Shown: one piece after another, positions 1 through 6,191 of the stretch
How the letters are laid out: every line of letters starts with the position of its first letter
Numbering within the stretch: the first letter of the stretch is position 1
Source of the DNA: Thermodesulfatator atlanticus
GTDB taxonomy: Bacteria > Desulfobacterota > Thermodesulfobacteria > Thermodesulfobacteriales > Thermodesulfatatoraceae
Length of the DNA: 15,458 bases
Direction of reading: 5' to 3'
NCBI GenBank assembly: GCA_011321895.1
Contig: DROK01000194.1
Location: 1 to 15,458, forward strand
Program-made: the position numbers and the translations under genes
Notes under the pieces: model-generated
The model's input: only the letters and a program-made list of their open reading frames with translations
What the model was told of the DNA's origin: nothing
Database searches by the model: none

Positions 1-732
1 GGTGGGGGCCAGGCTTAAGGCCCATACGTGACAGACCACCGCGGCACTCTGACTCAAGGCCACCGCCAAAAAACCTTTCGGGCAGCCCCTGGCCACCTTT
101 ATCGGGTTGGCCCGGAAAAAGATCACAAGGATCGGTACCATAAAAAGCCCCAGAAAAGTATAATAAAAAAAGGCAAAAAAGAAGCGTTCTGAGTGCTTGA
201 GGCCCACTTTGAGGAGGACCGAGGTCACCGAATAAATCAGGGCCACCAATAACATCAACCAGGATCCCCGCTCTTTGAAAGTGGCTTTGAAAGGGGCCCA
301 GAGCCCGTGTTTAACCTCGCTAAGGTGCAAACAATAACTTCCCGAAACGATCAATAAGATCCCGCAGATGCCTTGTAAACTGAGTTTTTCGCCTAAAATA
401 AGGTAGCCGGTAACGATGATAAAGGCCGGGGTAAAGGCGAGATATGGCACGGTGACCGAGAGGGGCGAGACGCGGATGGCTTCCATATAGCAGAGCATGG
501 CGATGGTCTCCAAAGGATAGAGAATGGCCAGGCTCAGCCAGAATTTTTCTGGAAGGGGCGGCCAGGGCCAGAAAAAAAGAAAGGGAAAGAGGAAAAGGGT
601 AGGGCCCAGCACGCGGGCCAGGGCCATGTTGGGGCTTCCAAAAGGCCTCAAATAATGTTTAGAAAAGGCATCTCCCGAGGCGGTAAATACGGCGGTGGCC
701 AGGGCCAGCAAAAGCCATAACATAGTGGGCAT
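1..732 (-). CDS. EamA/DMT-family permease, 3' end cut by window edge
   Basis: The minus strand is open from an ATG at 732 to base 1 without a stop, giving 244 residues that run off the left edge. The protein is strongly hydrophobic with repeated membrane segments. The first EamA repeat ends in a typical stretch (VPYLAFTPAFIIVTGYLILGEK, about residues 90-110), a conserved hallmark of drug/metabolite transporters. A second repeat begins near residue 160 after a short cytoplasmic linker (VKHGLWAPFKATFKERG). Family members normally have about 280-300 residues and ten helices in the inner membrane, so roughly 40-60 residues are missing. The substrate cannot be told from sequence. A second ATG at 723 is an alternative start; neither has a clear ribosome-binding site. 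It is divergent from the mtaD-like gene with only 36 bases between, so the two may share control. Confident of family, not of cargo. Confidence 0.85.
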   Translation of the reverse strand, partial: MPTMLWLLLALATAVFTASGDAFSKHYLRPFGSPNMALARVLGPTLFLFPFLFFWPWPPLPEKFWLSLAILYPLETIAMLCYMEAIRVSPLSVTVPYLAFTPAFIIVTGYLILGEKLSLQGICGILLIVSGSYCLHLSEVKHGLWAPFKATFKERGSWLMLLVALIYSVTSVLLKVGLKHSERFFFAFFYYTFLGLFMVPILVIFFRANPIKVARGCPKGFLAVALSQSAAVVCHVWALSLAPT

Positions 733-756
733 CTAAATTTTTTTAGTCCAGGCGTC

Positions 757-762
757 AAGGAG
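757..762 (+). promoter_or_regulatory. Shine-Dalgarno site of mtaD
   Basis: AAGGAG lies six bases before the ATG at 769 and fixes this start codon for the deaminase. Confidence 0.75.
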
Positions 763-768
763 TAAGGG

Positions 769-2091
769 ATGAAAAAGACACTTTTTCAGGCTGAAGTTAT
801 CATTCCTTCGGCGGACGAGGCTCCGCTCAAAGACGGGGGGCTTTTGGTCCAGGGAGGAGAGGTTTTGGCCTTGGGGCAGGGAGAAGAACTCAAGGCCCGT
901 TACCCGGAGGCCGAAATAGTTGATTTTGGTAAGGCCTTATTGGCCCCTGGTTTCGTTAACCTGCATACCCACGCCTCCATGACCATCTTTCGGGGGCTGG
1001 CGGATGACCTGCCCCTCATGACCTGGCTTGAAGACTATATCTTCCCGGTTGAAAGACACCTTGATCCCCGCTGGGTCTACTGGGGAGCCAAGCTGGCGGT
1101 GGCGGAAATGCTGCGCTCCGGCGTTACCACCTTCGTGGACATGTATCTCTTTGAGCCGCAGGTAATTAAAGTGGTGGAAGAGACCGGGGTCAGGGCCGCC
1201 CTGGGAGAGGGGCTCTTTGACTTCCCCTCTCCCGGCTATGGTCCGCTGGAGAAAGGACTTGGCCTTACCGAAGAGCTCCTGAAGAATTTTTCCTCACACC
1301 CCCGGATCAAGATAATGGTTTGTCCTCACGCTACTTACACCTGCAGCCCGCCTACCTTGAAAGCCGCCTGGGAACTGGCCGAAAGATACGGGGCCCTGGT
1401 GCACCTCCACCTCTCCGAAACCAAGGACGAGGTGGCTCTGATAAAGGCCCGTTACGGCAAGCGCCCTCCGGAACATCTGGAAGCCCTGGGTTTACTTAAC
1501 GAACAATTACTGGTGGCCCACGCGGTCCAGCTGGATGACCACGAGATCGAACTTTTTGCCCGCAGAGGGGTTAAAGTGGCCCATTGCCCGGAAAGCAACC
1601 TGAAGCTCGGTTCAGGGGTGGCTCCGGTTTCCGCCCTGCTTGAGGCAGGGGTCACGGTGGGGCTGGGGACGGATGGTCCGGCGAGCAACAACGATCTAGA
1701 CATGTTTGGCGAAATGCGCACCGCGGCCTTTTTGCAGAAGGGGCTTACCTTTGACCCTACCAAATTGCCCGCCCGCACGGTCTTTAAGATGGCAACAGAA
1801 TTGGGGGCCAAGGCTTTGGGCTGGGAAGGCCTTGGTACCTTAAGACCGGGGGCCCGGGCGGATTTTATCGTCCTGGACCTTGCGGCCCCTCACCTTACCC
1901 CTTATTACGACCCGTTTTCTCTCCTGGTCTATAGTGCCAAGGCAGGTGACGTGAAACACGCGGTCGTGGAAGGAGAATTTGTCCTTAAAGAGGGCCGCAT
2001 AATCACTTTTGACGAAGAGGAAGCCCAAAGTGAGGTGGCCCGCATAGCTGAGGAAATACGCCGTTTATTAGACAAGACCTTGCCAGACTAG
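769..2091 (+). CDS. mtaD: 5-methylthioadenosine/S-adenosylhomocysteine deaminase
   Basis: A 440-residue amidohydrolase of the TrzA/MtaD type. It deaminates S-adenosylhomocysteine and 5'-methylthioadenosine to the inosyl forms, clearing inhibitory by-products of SAM use in the cytoplasm. Metal and catalytic residues are visible: H66-x-H68 in VNLHTHASM, H214 and E217 in LHLSE, H251 in AHAVQLD, and D302 in GLGTDGPASNND. The N- and C-terminal beta-sandwich parts that flank the barrel are present, and the length is normal. The start is set by AAGGAG six bases upstream. The stop TAG shares a CTAG palindrome with the stop of the convergent LOG-like gene. Related deaminases (aminodeoxyfutalosine, guanine, chlorohydrolases) are alternatives, but the stretch after HTHASM (FRGLADDLPLMTWL) is the MtaD pattern as I know it. 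The neighbouring pcm produces SAH, which fits this role. Confidence 0.87.
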   Translation: MKKTLFQAEVIIPSADEAPLKDGGLLVQGGEVLALGQGEELKARYPEAEIVDFGKALLAPGFVNLHTHASMTIFRGLADDLPLMTWLEDYIFPVERHLDPRWVYWGAKLAVAEMLRSGVTTFVDMYLFEPQVIKVVEETGVRAALGEGLFDFPSPGYGPLEKGLGLTEELLKNFSSHPRIKIMVCPHATYTCSPPTLKAAWELAERYGALVHLHLSETKDEVALIKARYGKRPPEHLEALGLLNEQLLVAHAVQLDDHEIELFARRGVKVAHCPESNLKLGSGVAPVSALLEAGVTVGLGTDGPASNNDLDMFGEMRTAAFLQKGLTFDPTKLPARTVFKMATELGAKALGWEGLGTLRPGARADFIVLDLAAPHLTPYYDPFSLLVYSAKAGDVKHAVVEGEFVLKEGRIITFDEEEAQSEVARIAEEIRRLLDKTLPD

Positions 2092-2567
2092 ATTTCTTCC
2101 CGGGTCACCTGGAGGGCTCCCAGCGCCTTTTGTACCGCCTCTTCGGGGGTCTCAACGTAAATAACCCCTTCGATATGGGGCCAGGTGCGCAGCCCTATTA
2201 CCGGCTTCCAGGTCTTGAGGGCCAGGGCGATCTCGGAAAGCGTGCCGTAACCGCCTGAAATAGCAATGGCCGCCTCAGCGGTGCGCACCAGGATCATGTT
2301 GCGGGCGTGGCCCATGTCGGTAACCACCGGGACGGCGATGTAGGGGTTGGCGTCTTCAGCCCGCTTGCCCGGAAGAATCCCCACGGTAAGGCCGCCGGCT
2401 TCTAAGGCCCCTCTGGCTGCGGCTTCCATGACTCCACCAAGCCCTCCGGTGTACACGATGGCGTGGGGGGCCAAAAGGCGCCCCACTTCGTAAGCCAGCT
2501 GGTATATTTCCTCGTCACAAATGCCGGCCCCAAATACGGCTATCCGGCGTTTATTCTTTGAAACCAT
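2088..2567 (-). CDS. TIGR00725 / LOG-like Rossmann-fold protein
   Basis: A 159-residue protein of the TIGR00725 type, related to the LOG (lysine decarboxylase-like) and DprA/SMF folds. It has an N-terminal beta strand and glycine turn ([11 protein letters not shown]), a Gly-rich loop ([15 protein letters not shown], residues 40-54), an RNM segment (89-91) and SGGYGTLSE (104-112), which corresponds to the PGGxGTxxE motif of LOG nucleotide hydrolases. That motif implies binding of a nucleotide or phosphoribosyl ligand; the substrate of this subgroup is not established as far as I know. Its start overlaps the end of pcm by 17 bases and has a GGGAG site just upstream, so it is the last gene of a lipoprotein-pcm-LOG operon. 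Its stop overlaps the stop of mtaD head-on. Confidence 0.8.
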   Translation of the reverse strand: MVSKNKRRIAVFGAGICDEEIYQLAYEVGRLLAPHAIVYTGGLGGVMEAAARGALEAGGLTVGILPGKRAEDANPYIAVPVVTDMGHARNMILVRTAEAAIAISGGYGTLSEIALALKTWKPVIGLRTWPHIEGVIYVETPEEAVQKALGALQVTREEI

Positions 2568-3210
2568 ATTCTCCCACCAATTTGACGAAACGGACCGCTC
2601 CCAGGTTTTCTTTGATCAGTTCATCGCCCCTTTTGGTCACCTTGATGAGATACTGGGACCACTCGTCTCCCACCGGCATGACCAAACGCCCCCCGTCTTT
2701 TAACTGGGCAATCAGGGGTTCCGGGATTTTCGGCCCGGCGGCGGTGACGATGATCGCGTCAAAGGGGGCGGCTTCCGGCCAGCCTTTGGTCCCGTCACCC
2801 ACTTTGATGATCACGTTATGGTAACCGAGTTTTTCCAGGATCCGTTTGGCCCGTTGCGCCAGCGAAGGGTAGCGTTCAATGGAATAGACCCAGCGCGCCA
2901 GTTCAGCCAGGATGGCCGCCTGGTACCCCGAACCCGTGCCCACCTCCAGGACCTTCTCCGGCCCTTTTAATTCCAGCGCTTCCGTCATCAAGGCCACGAT
3001 ATAGGGTTGAGAAATGGTCTGCCCCTCGCCTATGGGGAGGGGATAATCACCGTAAGCCTGGTCTTTTAGGGCCTCGTCTACAAAAAGATGGCGGGGTACT
3101 TTCCGCATGGCCGCAAGCACCCGCGGGTCTCTGATCCCCCGGGCCGCGATCTGGGTATTTACCATGCGTTCGCGGGCCTTCTGGTATATATCCGGTTCCT
3201 GGTAGGCCAT
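2551..3210 (-). CDS. pcm: Protein-L-isoaspartate O-methyltransferase
   Basis: A 219-residue SAM-dependent methyltransferase that methylates isoaspartyl residues arising from spontaneous ageing of Asp/Asn, the first step of their repair. Visible motifs: [10 protein letters not shown] (residues 61-70, with the conserved Ser before QP), the SAM loop [11 protein letters not shown] (87-97), the acidic residue after strand 2 (SIERYP), and [10 protein letters not shown] (151-160). Length matches the family. The frame remains open to a TTG at 3240, but I chose the ATG at 3210. It overlaps the upstream lipoprotein's stop by one base (TAATG), follows a purine-rich GAGGAAGAGG stretch and gives the usual N-terminus. 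Coupled translation with the upstream gene is likely. The product SAH is a substrate of the adjacent mtaD. Confidence 0.93.
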   Translation of the reverse strand: MAYQEPDIYQKARERMVNTQIAARGIRDPRVLAAMRKVPRHLFVDEALKDQAYGDYPLPIGEGQTISQPYIVALMTEALELKGPEKVLEVGTGSGYQAAILAELARWVYSIERYPSLAQRAKRILEKLGYHNVIIKVGDGTKGWPEAAPFDAIIVTAAGPKIPEPLIAQLKDGGRLVMPVGDEWSQYLIKVTKRGDELIKENLGAVRFVKLVGEYGFKE

Positions 3211-3548
3211 TATTTCCTCTTCCTCACGAAATAAAGACAATCTACTACTTTTTCCCCTCTAAAACTTATCTTTAAGACTTCTATTTCTTCTTCTCCTACT
3301 TTTTCTCCTAAAAGCGGGATTTTTTTAAGGGTATCTCTGTTAATATGATAATAATACCAATCCTCCGTGCCAGTGGGGCCGCGGGTGATCTGGTCGGGCT
3401 GACCAAGAAGGTGGTAGACCTCGGTGCGGGTGGTGAGCCCTTTATGGATAAGGCAGGCCTCAGAGGCCAGGTTCCGTTGCGGGGCGCCTGAGCAATTTAT
3501 CAAGCCCAAGAACAGAATTACGATAAGAAGATAAAAGAGCCCTTTCAT
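3210..3548 (-). CDS. Small BamE/SmpA-like lipoprotein
   Basis: A 112-residue protein with a short N-terminus (MKG), a hydrophobic signal segment and a Cys at 19 (LGLINC). This suggests a lipoprotein, although Asn at -1 is not the usual Gly/Ala/Ser. The mature part contains [20 protein letters not shown] followed by a spacer and TEDWYYY. This is the arrangement of the SmpA/OmlA (BamE) fold: a helical 'G.t..ev..llG.Pd' segment, then a W-Y-Y strand. BamE-type proteins assist outer-membrane beta-barrel insertion; small lipoproteins of other roles share the fold, so bamE itself is not claimed. It heads the operon with pcm and the LOG-like gene, and its stop overlaps the pcm start. It has no SD site, and a TATAAT box lies nine bases before the ATG. 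bamD lies nearby in a separate operon. Confidence 0.7.
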   Translation of the reverse strand: MKGLFYLLIVILFLGLINCSGAPQRNLASEACLIHKGLTTRTEVYHLLGQPDQITRGPTGTEDWYYYHINRDTLKKIPLLGEKVGEEEIEVLKISFRGEKVVDCLYFVRKRK

Positions 3549-3557
3549 AGCAGGGCT

Positions 3558-3587
3558 ATTATAATTTTTTTTGGATCCACGTGCCAG
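3558..3587 (-). promoter_or_regulatory. Promoter of the lipoprotein-pcm-LOG operon
   Basis: On the minus strand a perfect TATAAT occupies 3563-3558. A fair -35 (CTGGCA, 3587-3582) precedes it after 18 bases. Transcription would start about seven bases beyond the -10, only 3-5 bases before the ATG at 3548, and no SD site is present. This points to a nearly leaderless mRNA. Confidence 0.5.
3560..3565 (+). promoter_or_regulatory. -10 box for the acidic zinc-ribbon gene
   Basis: TATAAT on the plus strand overlaps the minus-strand TATAAT at 3558-3563. I see no convincing -35 at the right distance, so activity is uncertain. Initiation near 3572 would leave about 24 bases of leader containing the SD site. 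Confidence 0.35.
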
Positions 3588-3591
3588 GAGG
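3586..3591 (+). promoter_or_regulatory. Shine-Dalgarno site that sets the zinc-ribbon start
   Basis: AGGAGG lies four bases before the ATG at 3596. It falls inside the longer frame that opens with GTG at 3581, so it argues that the ATG and not the GTG is the start. Confidence 0.7.
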
Positions 3592-3595
3592 AATT

Positions 3596-4126
3596 ATGCG
3601 TTGTCCTAAGTGTAAATACATCGTGGCGGAATATTTTCAGACCTGTCCCGAGTGTCAGGAAGACCTTTCGGAGCTGGCACGCTATTTTGGGCCCTTTGAG
3701 CCCCCTGCCCCGGAGTTCTGGCAGGAACTCTGGCAGGAAATCCTGGCAGAGACGGCCCCTGAAGGGCCAGAGGCCCCCGGGGAGATACTTGACGACCGCC
3801 TGTTAGAAGAAAAAGAGAGTCTGCTGGCTGCGGCGGAGGCTGATGAGGAGACCCTGGGCTCCGCAGAAGTTTCTGAAGATTTGATGTTTGAGGCCTTAGA
3901 AGAAGAGCCGGCTGAGGCTGAAGAAGTTTCCTTTGCCGAGGAGGAGCTTGAGGCGGTGGAAGAGCTGCCGGACATTGAACTCTCCGCTGAGGATCTTGAA
4001 GATTCCCTGGTAGAAGAGGTGGGACCGGCGGAGGAGGCGGAAGAGGAGCTAGATATCTTTGAGGAAATAGAAGGGCTTGAAGAGATTCTGCCAGAAGAGA
4101 TGACCGAAAAAGACAAAGAGACCTAG
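3596..4126 (+). CDS. Zinc-ribbon protein with long acidic tail
   Basis: A 176-residue protein of unknown function. The N-terminus holds a four-Cys zinc ribbon: CPKC (residues 3-6) and CPEC (17-20). The rest is low-complexity and extremely acidic: from residue 21 on I count 60 Asp/Glu against 5 Lys/Arg in 156 residues. A Trp/Phe-rich patch (FWQELWQEIL, 41-50) sits between the ribbon and the tail. There is no signal peptide or membrane segment, so it is probably cytoplasmic and partly disordered. Zinc ribbons with variable tails are common in related bacteria, but I do not recognise a named family. The start follows AGGAGG at 3586-3591. The gene is divergent from the BamE-like operon and convergent with bamD, sharing a CTAG stop palindrome with it. 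The tail could bind a basic partner, nucleic-acid-binding protein or metal; this is speculation. Confidence 0.75.
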   Translation: MRCPKCKYIVAEYFQTCPECQEDLSELARYFGPFEPPAPEFWQELWQEILAETAPEGPEAPGEILDDRLLEEKESLLAAAEADEETLGSAEVSEDLMFEALEEEPAEAEEVSFAEEELEAVEELPDIELSAEDLEDSLVEEVGPAEEAEEELDIFEEIEGLEEILPEEMTEKDKET

Positions 4127-4866
4127 CGGTAAGGCTGCCCCCAGAAGTCCTTCAAGGTACCCTGGGCCAAGGCCCTGGTTTCTTCCTGGGCTTTGGCGTA
4201 GTACTTCTGGGTTAAAGGGCGTGCCTTAGCCGCAGCCCTGGTGTCAGGGTAGGTCTGGAGGAGATAGAGGAGGCGCCAGTAAGCGGCCCGGTACCTTTTG
4301 GTCCGAAAATAGAATTTGGCCACGTAAAGTTCGTGTTCTCCCAGTCTTTCGCGGCATTCCTTGATTCTCTTGCGTGCCTCAAGGGTATACGGCGAGTCGG
4401 GAAAACGCTGCAGTAACCTTTCGTAGTTTTCGATCGCCTTTTTGGTAAAGCTTTGGTCCCGGTCCGGGGAGAGCATCAGTTTGTAATAACAGGTCCCGAT
4501 CTGGAAAATGACGTAAGGGATGGCCTCGTTGGTGGGGTGAAGTTTTTCAAACTCTTCGTACAGCACGATGGCCTCTAAATATTTTCGGGCGTAAAATTTA
4601 CAATCCGCCAGTTTCAGTTCGGCCCAGAGGGCGTAAGGGGTGTCAGGGTAACGGTCCCGGATGGCTCGAAAGGCCTCTTCTGCCATTTCCCAGTAACCCT
4701 TCCGGTAATACTTAAGCGCCCGGTTAATGAGTTCGGAAAGCTGAGGGTCAGGGGCTTCGGCCTTCTGGCCCCCTTTAAACCAGGAGAGCAGCCCTCCCTC
4801 CTTGGGCCCTCCACAAGCCGTAAGGAGCAAGCATATACCTAATAAAAGGGCAATTTTGGCCTTCAT
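4123..4866 (-). CDS. bamD: Outer membrane assembly lipoprotein BamD
   Basis: A 247-residue lipoprotein of the BamD/ComL/YfiO family. It has a signal peptide with a clean lipobox (LTAC, Cys18) and then tetratricopeptide-like repeats: residues from about 43 (INRALKYYRKGYWEMAEEAF), followed by RYPDTPYALWAELKLADCKF and LHPTNEAIPYVIFQIGTCYY, and a later RFPDSPYTLEARKRI. BamD sits on the inner face of the outer membrane and works with BamA to fold beta-barrel proteins. Length is typical. The ATG overlaps the stop of trxB (ATGA), so it is translationally coupled and is the last gene of trxA-trxB-bamD. Its stop lies in a CTAG shared with the convergent acidic zinc-ribbon gene. Pairing with thioredoxin genes is unusual but probably just operon packing. 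Confidence 0.9.
   Translation of the reverse strand: MKAKIALLLGICLLLTACGGPKEGGLLSWFKGGQKAEAPDPQLSELINRALKYYRKGYWEMAEEAFRAIRDRYPDTPYALWAELKLADCKFYARKYLEAIVLYEEFEKLHPTNEAIPYVIFQIGTCYYKLMLSPDRDQSFTKKAIENYERLLQRFPDSPYTLEARKRIKECRERLGEHELYVAKFYFRTKRYRAAYWRLLYLLQTYPDTRAAAKARPLTQKYYAKAQEETRALAQGTLKDFWGQPYR
4161..4183 (+). terminator. Possible terminator of the zinc-ribbon transcript
   Basis: An inverted repeat (CCTGGGC, loop CAAG, GCCCTGG, with one T-T mismatch) is followed by TTTCTT on the plus strand, 34 bases past the zinc-ribbon stop. It lies inside bamD coding sequence read the other way. The T-tract is weak, so this is only a candidate. Confidence 0.27.
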
Positions 4867-5786
4867 TTTTGGGCTAGGTAATGTTCGGCCATATAAGCCG
4901 CCGTGGCCCCGTCTCCGGCGGCGGTTATGATCTGGCGACAGGCCTTGGCACGGACGTCTCCGGCGGCAAAAAGACCGGGGATCTCGGTGCGCATTTCACA
5001 ATCCGTGATGATAAAGCCTTTTTCATCCAGCTTTAAGAGATCCTTTACGAAATCTGACTGGGGTCTGATGCCGATAAAAATAAAGACCCCGTCTACCGAA
5101 AGCTCTGTTTCTTCTCCGGTCTTGCGGTTTTTGAGCCTTACCCCTTCCACCTTTTCCCGGCCCAGGATCTCGGTGACCACCGTGTTCCAGATAAATTCTA
5201 TCTTGGGGTTGGCAAAGGCCCTTTCCTGAAGGATCTTCTGGGCCCTCAACTGGTCCCGCCGGTGGATGAGGTAGACCTTTCGGGCAAACTTGGTAAGAAA
5301 AATGGCCTCCTGGACGGCGGTGTTCCCCCCGCCCACCACCGCGACCACCTGGTCCCGGAAGAAGGGGCCGTCACAGGTAGCGCAATAAGAGACCCCCTTG
5401 CCGGTTAATTCCTCCTCCCCTGGCACTCCGAGTTTGTTGGGGCTGGCCCCGGTGGCGATGATAACCGCCCGGGCCGCAAGTTCTTCTCCGCCGGCAAGTT
5501 TTATTTTTTTGGTCTCCCCTTCCAGAGTAAGGGCGACCACTTCTCCTGTCTTCTGGTTAAAGCCAAGCTTTTTGACGTGGGCGGTAAACTTTTCCATCAG
5601 TTCCCAGCCCGGAAGGCCTTCCGGGAACCCGGGATAGTTTTCCACGAAGTCTGTGACCAGGACCTGCCCTCCTGGGGCGAGTTTTTCTATCAGGAGGGTG
5701 TTTAAACGGGCCCGGGCTGCGTACAGGTAGGCCGTAAGGCCTGCGGGCCCGCCACCGATTATCACCAGGTCGTAAATCTCGGCCAT
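4863..5786 (-). CDS. trxB: Thioredoxin reductase
   Basis: A 307-residue flavoprotein that passes electrons from NAD(P)H through FAD to thioredoxin in the cytoplasm. The FAD loop is GGGPAGL (11-17). The redox pair is in YCATCDG (Cys135, Cys138). The NAD(P)-binding site is VVGGGNTAVQEA (150-161) followed by HRRDQLRA (175-182), whose double Arg is typical of NADPH-using enzymes. The C-terminal FAD contact is AAGDVRAKACRQIITAAGDG. The length matches low-molecular-weight bacterial TrxB. The ATG is one base after the trxA stop, and its own stop overlaps the bamD start. It certainly belongs to this family; use of trxA from the same operon as partner is a strong inference. Confidence 0.96.
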   Translation of the reverse strand: MAEIYDLVIIGGGPAGLTAYLYAARARLNTLLIEKLAPGGQVLVTDFVENYPGFPEGLPGWELMEKFTAHVKKLGFNQKTGEVVALTLEGETKKIKLAGGEELAARAVIIATGASPNKLGVPGEEELTGKGVSYCATCDGPFFRDQVVAVVGGGNTAVQEAIFLTKFARKVYLIHRRDQLRAQKILQERAFANPKIEFIWNTVVTEILGREKVEGVRLKNRKTGEETELSVDGVFIFIGIRPQSDFVKDLLKLDEKGFIITDCEMRTEIPGLFAAGDVRAKACRQIITAAGDGATAAYMAEHYLAQK

Positions 5787-5787
5787 C

Positions 5788-6111
5788 TTAACCGAGTAAA
5801 CGCTTAATTACACTTTCGATGGTGGATTTGGCCACCGCCCCGGTGATCTGGTCCACCGGCTGGCCATTTTTAAAAAAGATTAGCGTAGGAATGGCCCTGA
5901 TGCCAAATTTCCCAGGGGTGATGGGGTTTTCATCCACGTTCATTTTACACACCTTGAGTCGACCGGCGTATTCCTCGGCCAGTTCTTCTATGACCGGGGC
6001 GATGGCACGGCACGGGCCACACCAGGCCGCCCAGAAATCTACCAGTACCGGGATATCAGATTTCAATACTTCTTCTTCAAAGGTTTGGTCGGTCACGTGA
6101 CAGACACCCAT
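5788..6111 (-). CDS. trxA: Thioredoxin
   Basis: A 107-residue thioredoxin, a cytoplasmic disulfide reductant. The active site is AAWCGPC (Cys31, Cys34); the buried acid is in LVDFW (Asp25) and the cis-proline in IPT (Pro75). Length is standard. Two further cysteines, Cys4 near the N-terminus (MGVCHVTD) and Cys55, are not part of the redox site; Cys4 is unusual in position. The ATG follows AGGAGG with six bases between and is preceded by a good promoter. It is the first gene of trxA-trxB-bamD and is separated from trxB by a single base. Confidence 0.96.
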   Translation of the reverse strand: MGVCHVTDQTFEEEVLKSDIPVLVDFWAAWCGPCRAIAPVIEELAEEYAGRLKVCKMNVDENPITPGKFGIRAIPTLIFFKNGQPVDQITGAVAKSTIESVIKRLLG

Positions 6112-6117
6112 AACAGG

Positions 6118-6123
6118 CCTCCT
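6118..6123 (-). promoter_or_regulatory. Shine-Dalgarno site of trxA
   Basis: AGGAGG on the minus strand ends six bases before the trxA ATG. It is the strongest ribosome-binding site in the window. Confidence 0.8.
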
Positions 6124-6127
6124 GATC

Positions 6128-6145
6128 GAAATTTTTAGAAATTTT
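6128..6145. repeat. Two direct 8-base repeats in the trxA leader
   Basis: GAAATTTT occurs at 6128-6135 and again at 6138-6145 (plus-strand reading), a spacing of ten bases or one helical turn. They lie between the predicted trxA transcription start (about 6144) and the SD site, where an operator would sit. The sequence is AT-rich and chance is possible. Confidence 0.4.
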
Positions 6146-6150
6146 GAGGC

Positions 6151-6179
6151 ATCATAATGCGAGGCCCAATTTACCGCAA
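6151..6179 (-). promoter_or_regulatory. Sigma70-type promoter of trxA-trxB-bamD
   Basis: On the minus strand TTGCGG (6179-6174) is followed after exactly 17 bases by TATGAT (6156-6151). The start should fall near 6144, giving a leader of about 33 bases with an SD site. Confidence 0.6.
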
Positions 6180-6191
6180 GGACGATTACCT

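Noticed and set aside
730..758. Promoter for the EamA gene (TTGACG, 17 bases, TAGATG) giving a leaderless start at ATG 723
   Set aside because: The -35 is good but the -10 matches only three of six consensus bases and overlaps the first ATG; not strong enough to list.
1452..1811. Minus-strand frame of 119 codons inside mtaD
   Set aside because: It is antisense to the catalytic core of the deaminase and has shadow-like composition.
3211..3240. Longer pcm start at TTG 3240
   Set aside because: The ATG at 3210 overlaps the upstream stop (TAATG), follows a purine-rich site and gives the normal family N-terminus.
3566..3587. Sigma54-type -24/-12 site (TGGCAC) on the minus strand
   Set aside because: TGGCAC is present, but no TTGC follows at the required five-base spacing.
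3581..3595. GTG start of the zinc-ribbon gene
   Set aside because: The AGGAGG site for the ATG at 3596 lies inside this extension, and the ribbon begins right after the ATG.
3682..4116. Long minus-strand frame coding a Ser-rich protein
   Set aside because: It is the mirror of the Glu-rich zinc-ribbon gene: GAA/GAG codons read as TTC/CTC and, out of phase, as Ser codons. It has no SD site or recognisable domain.
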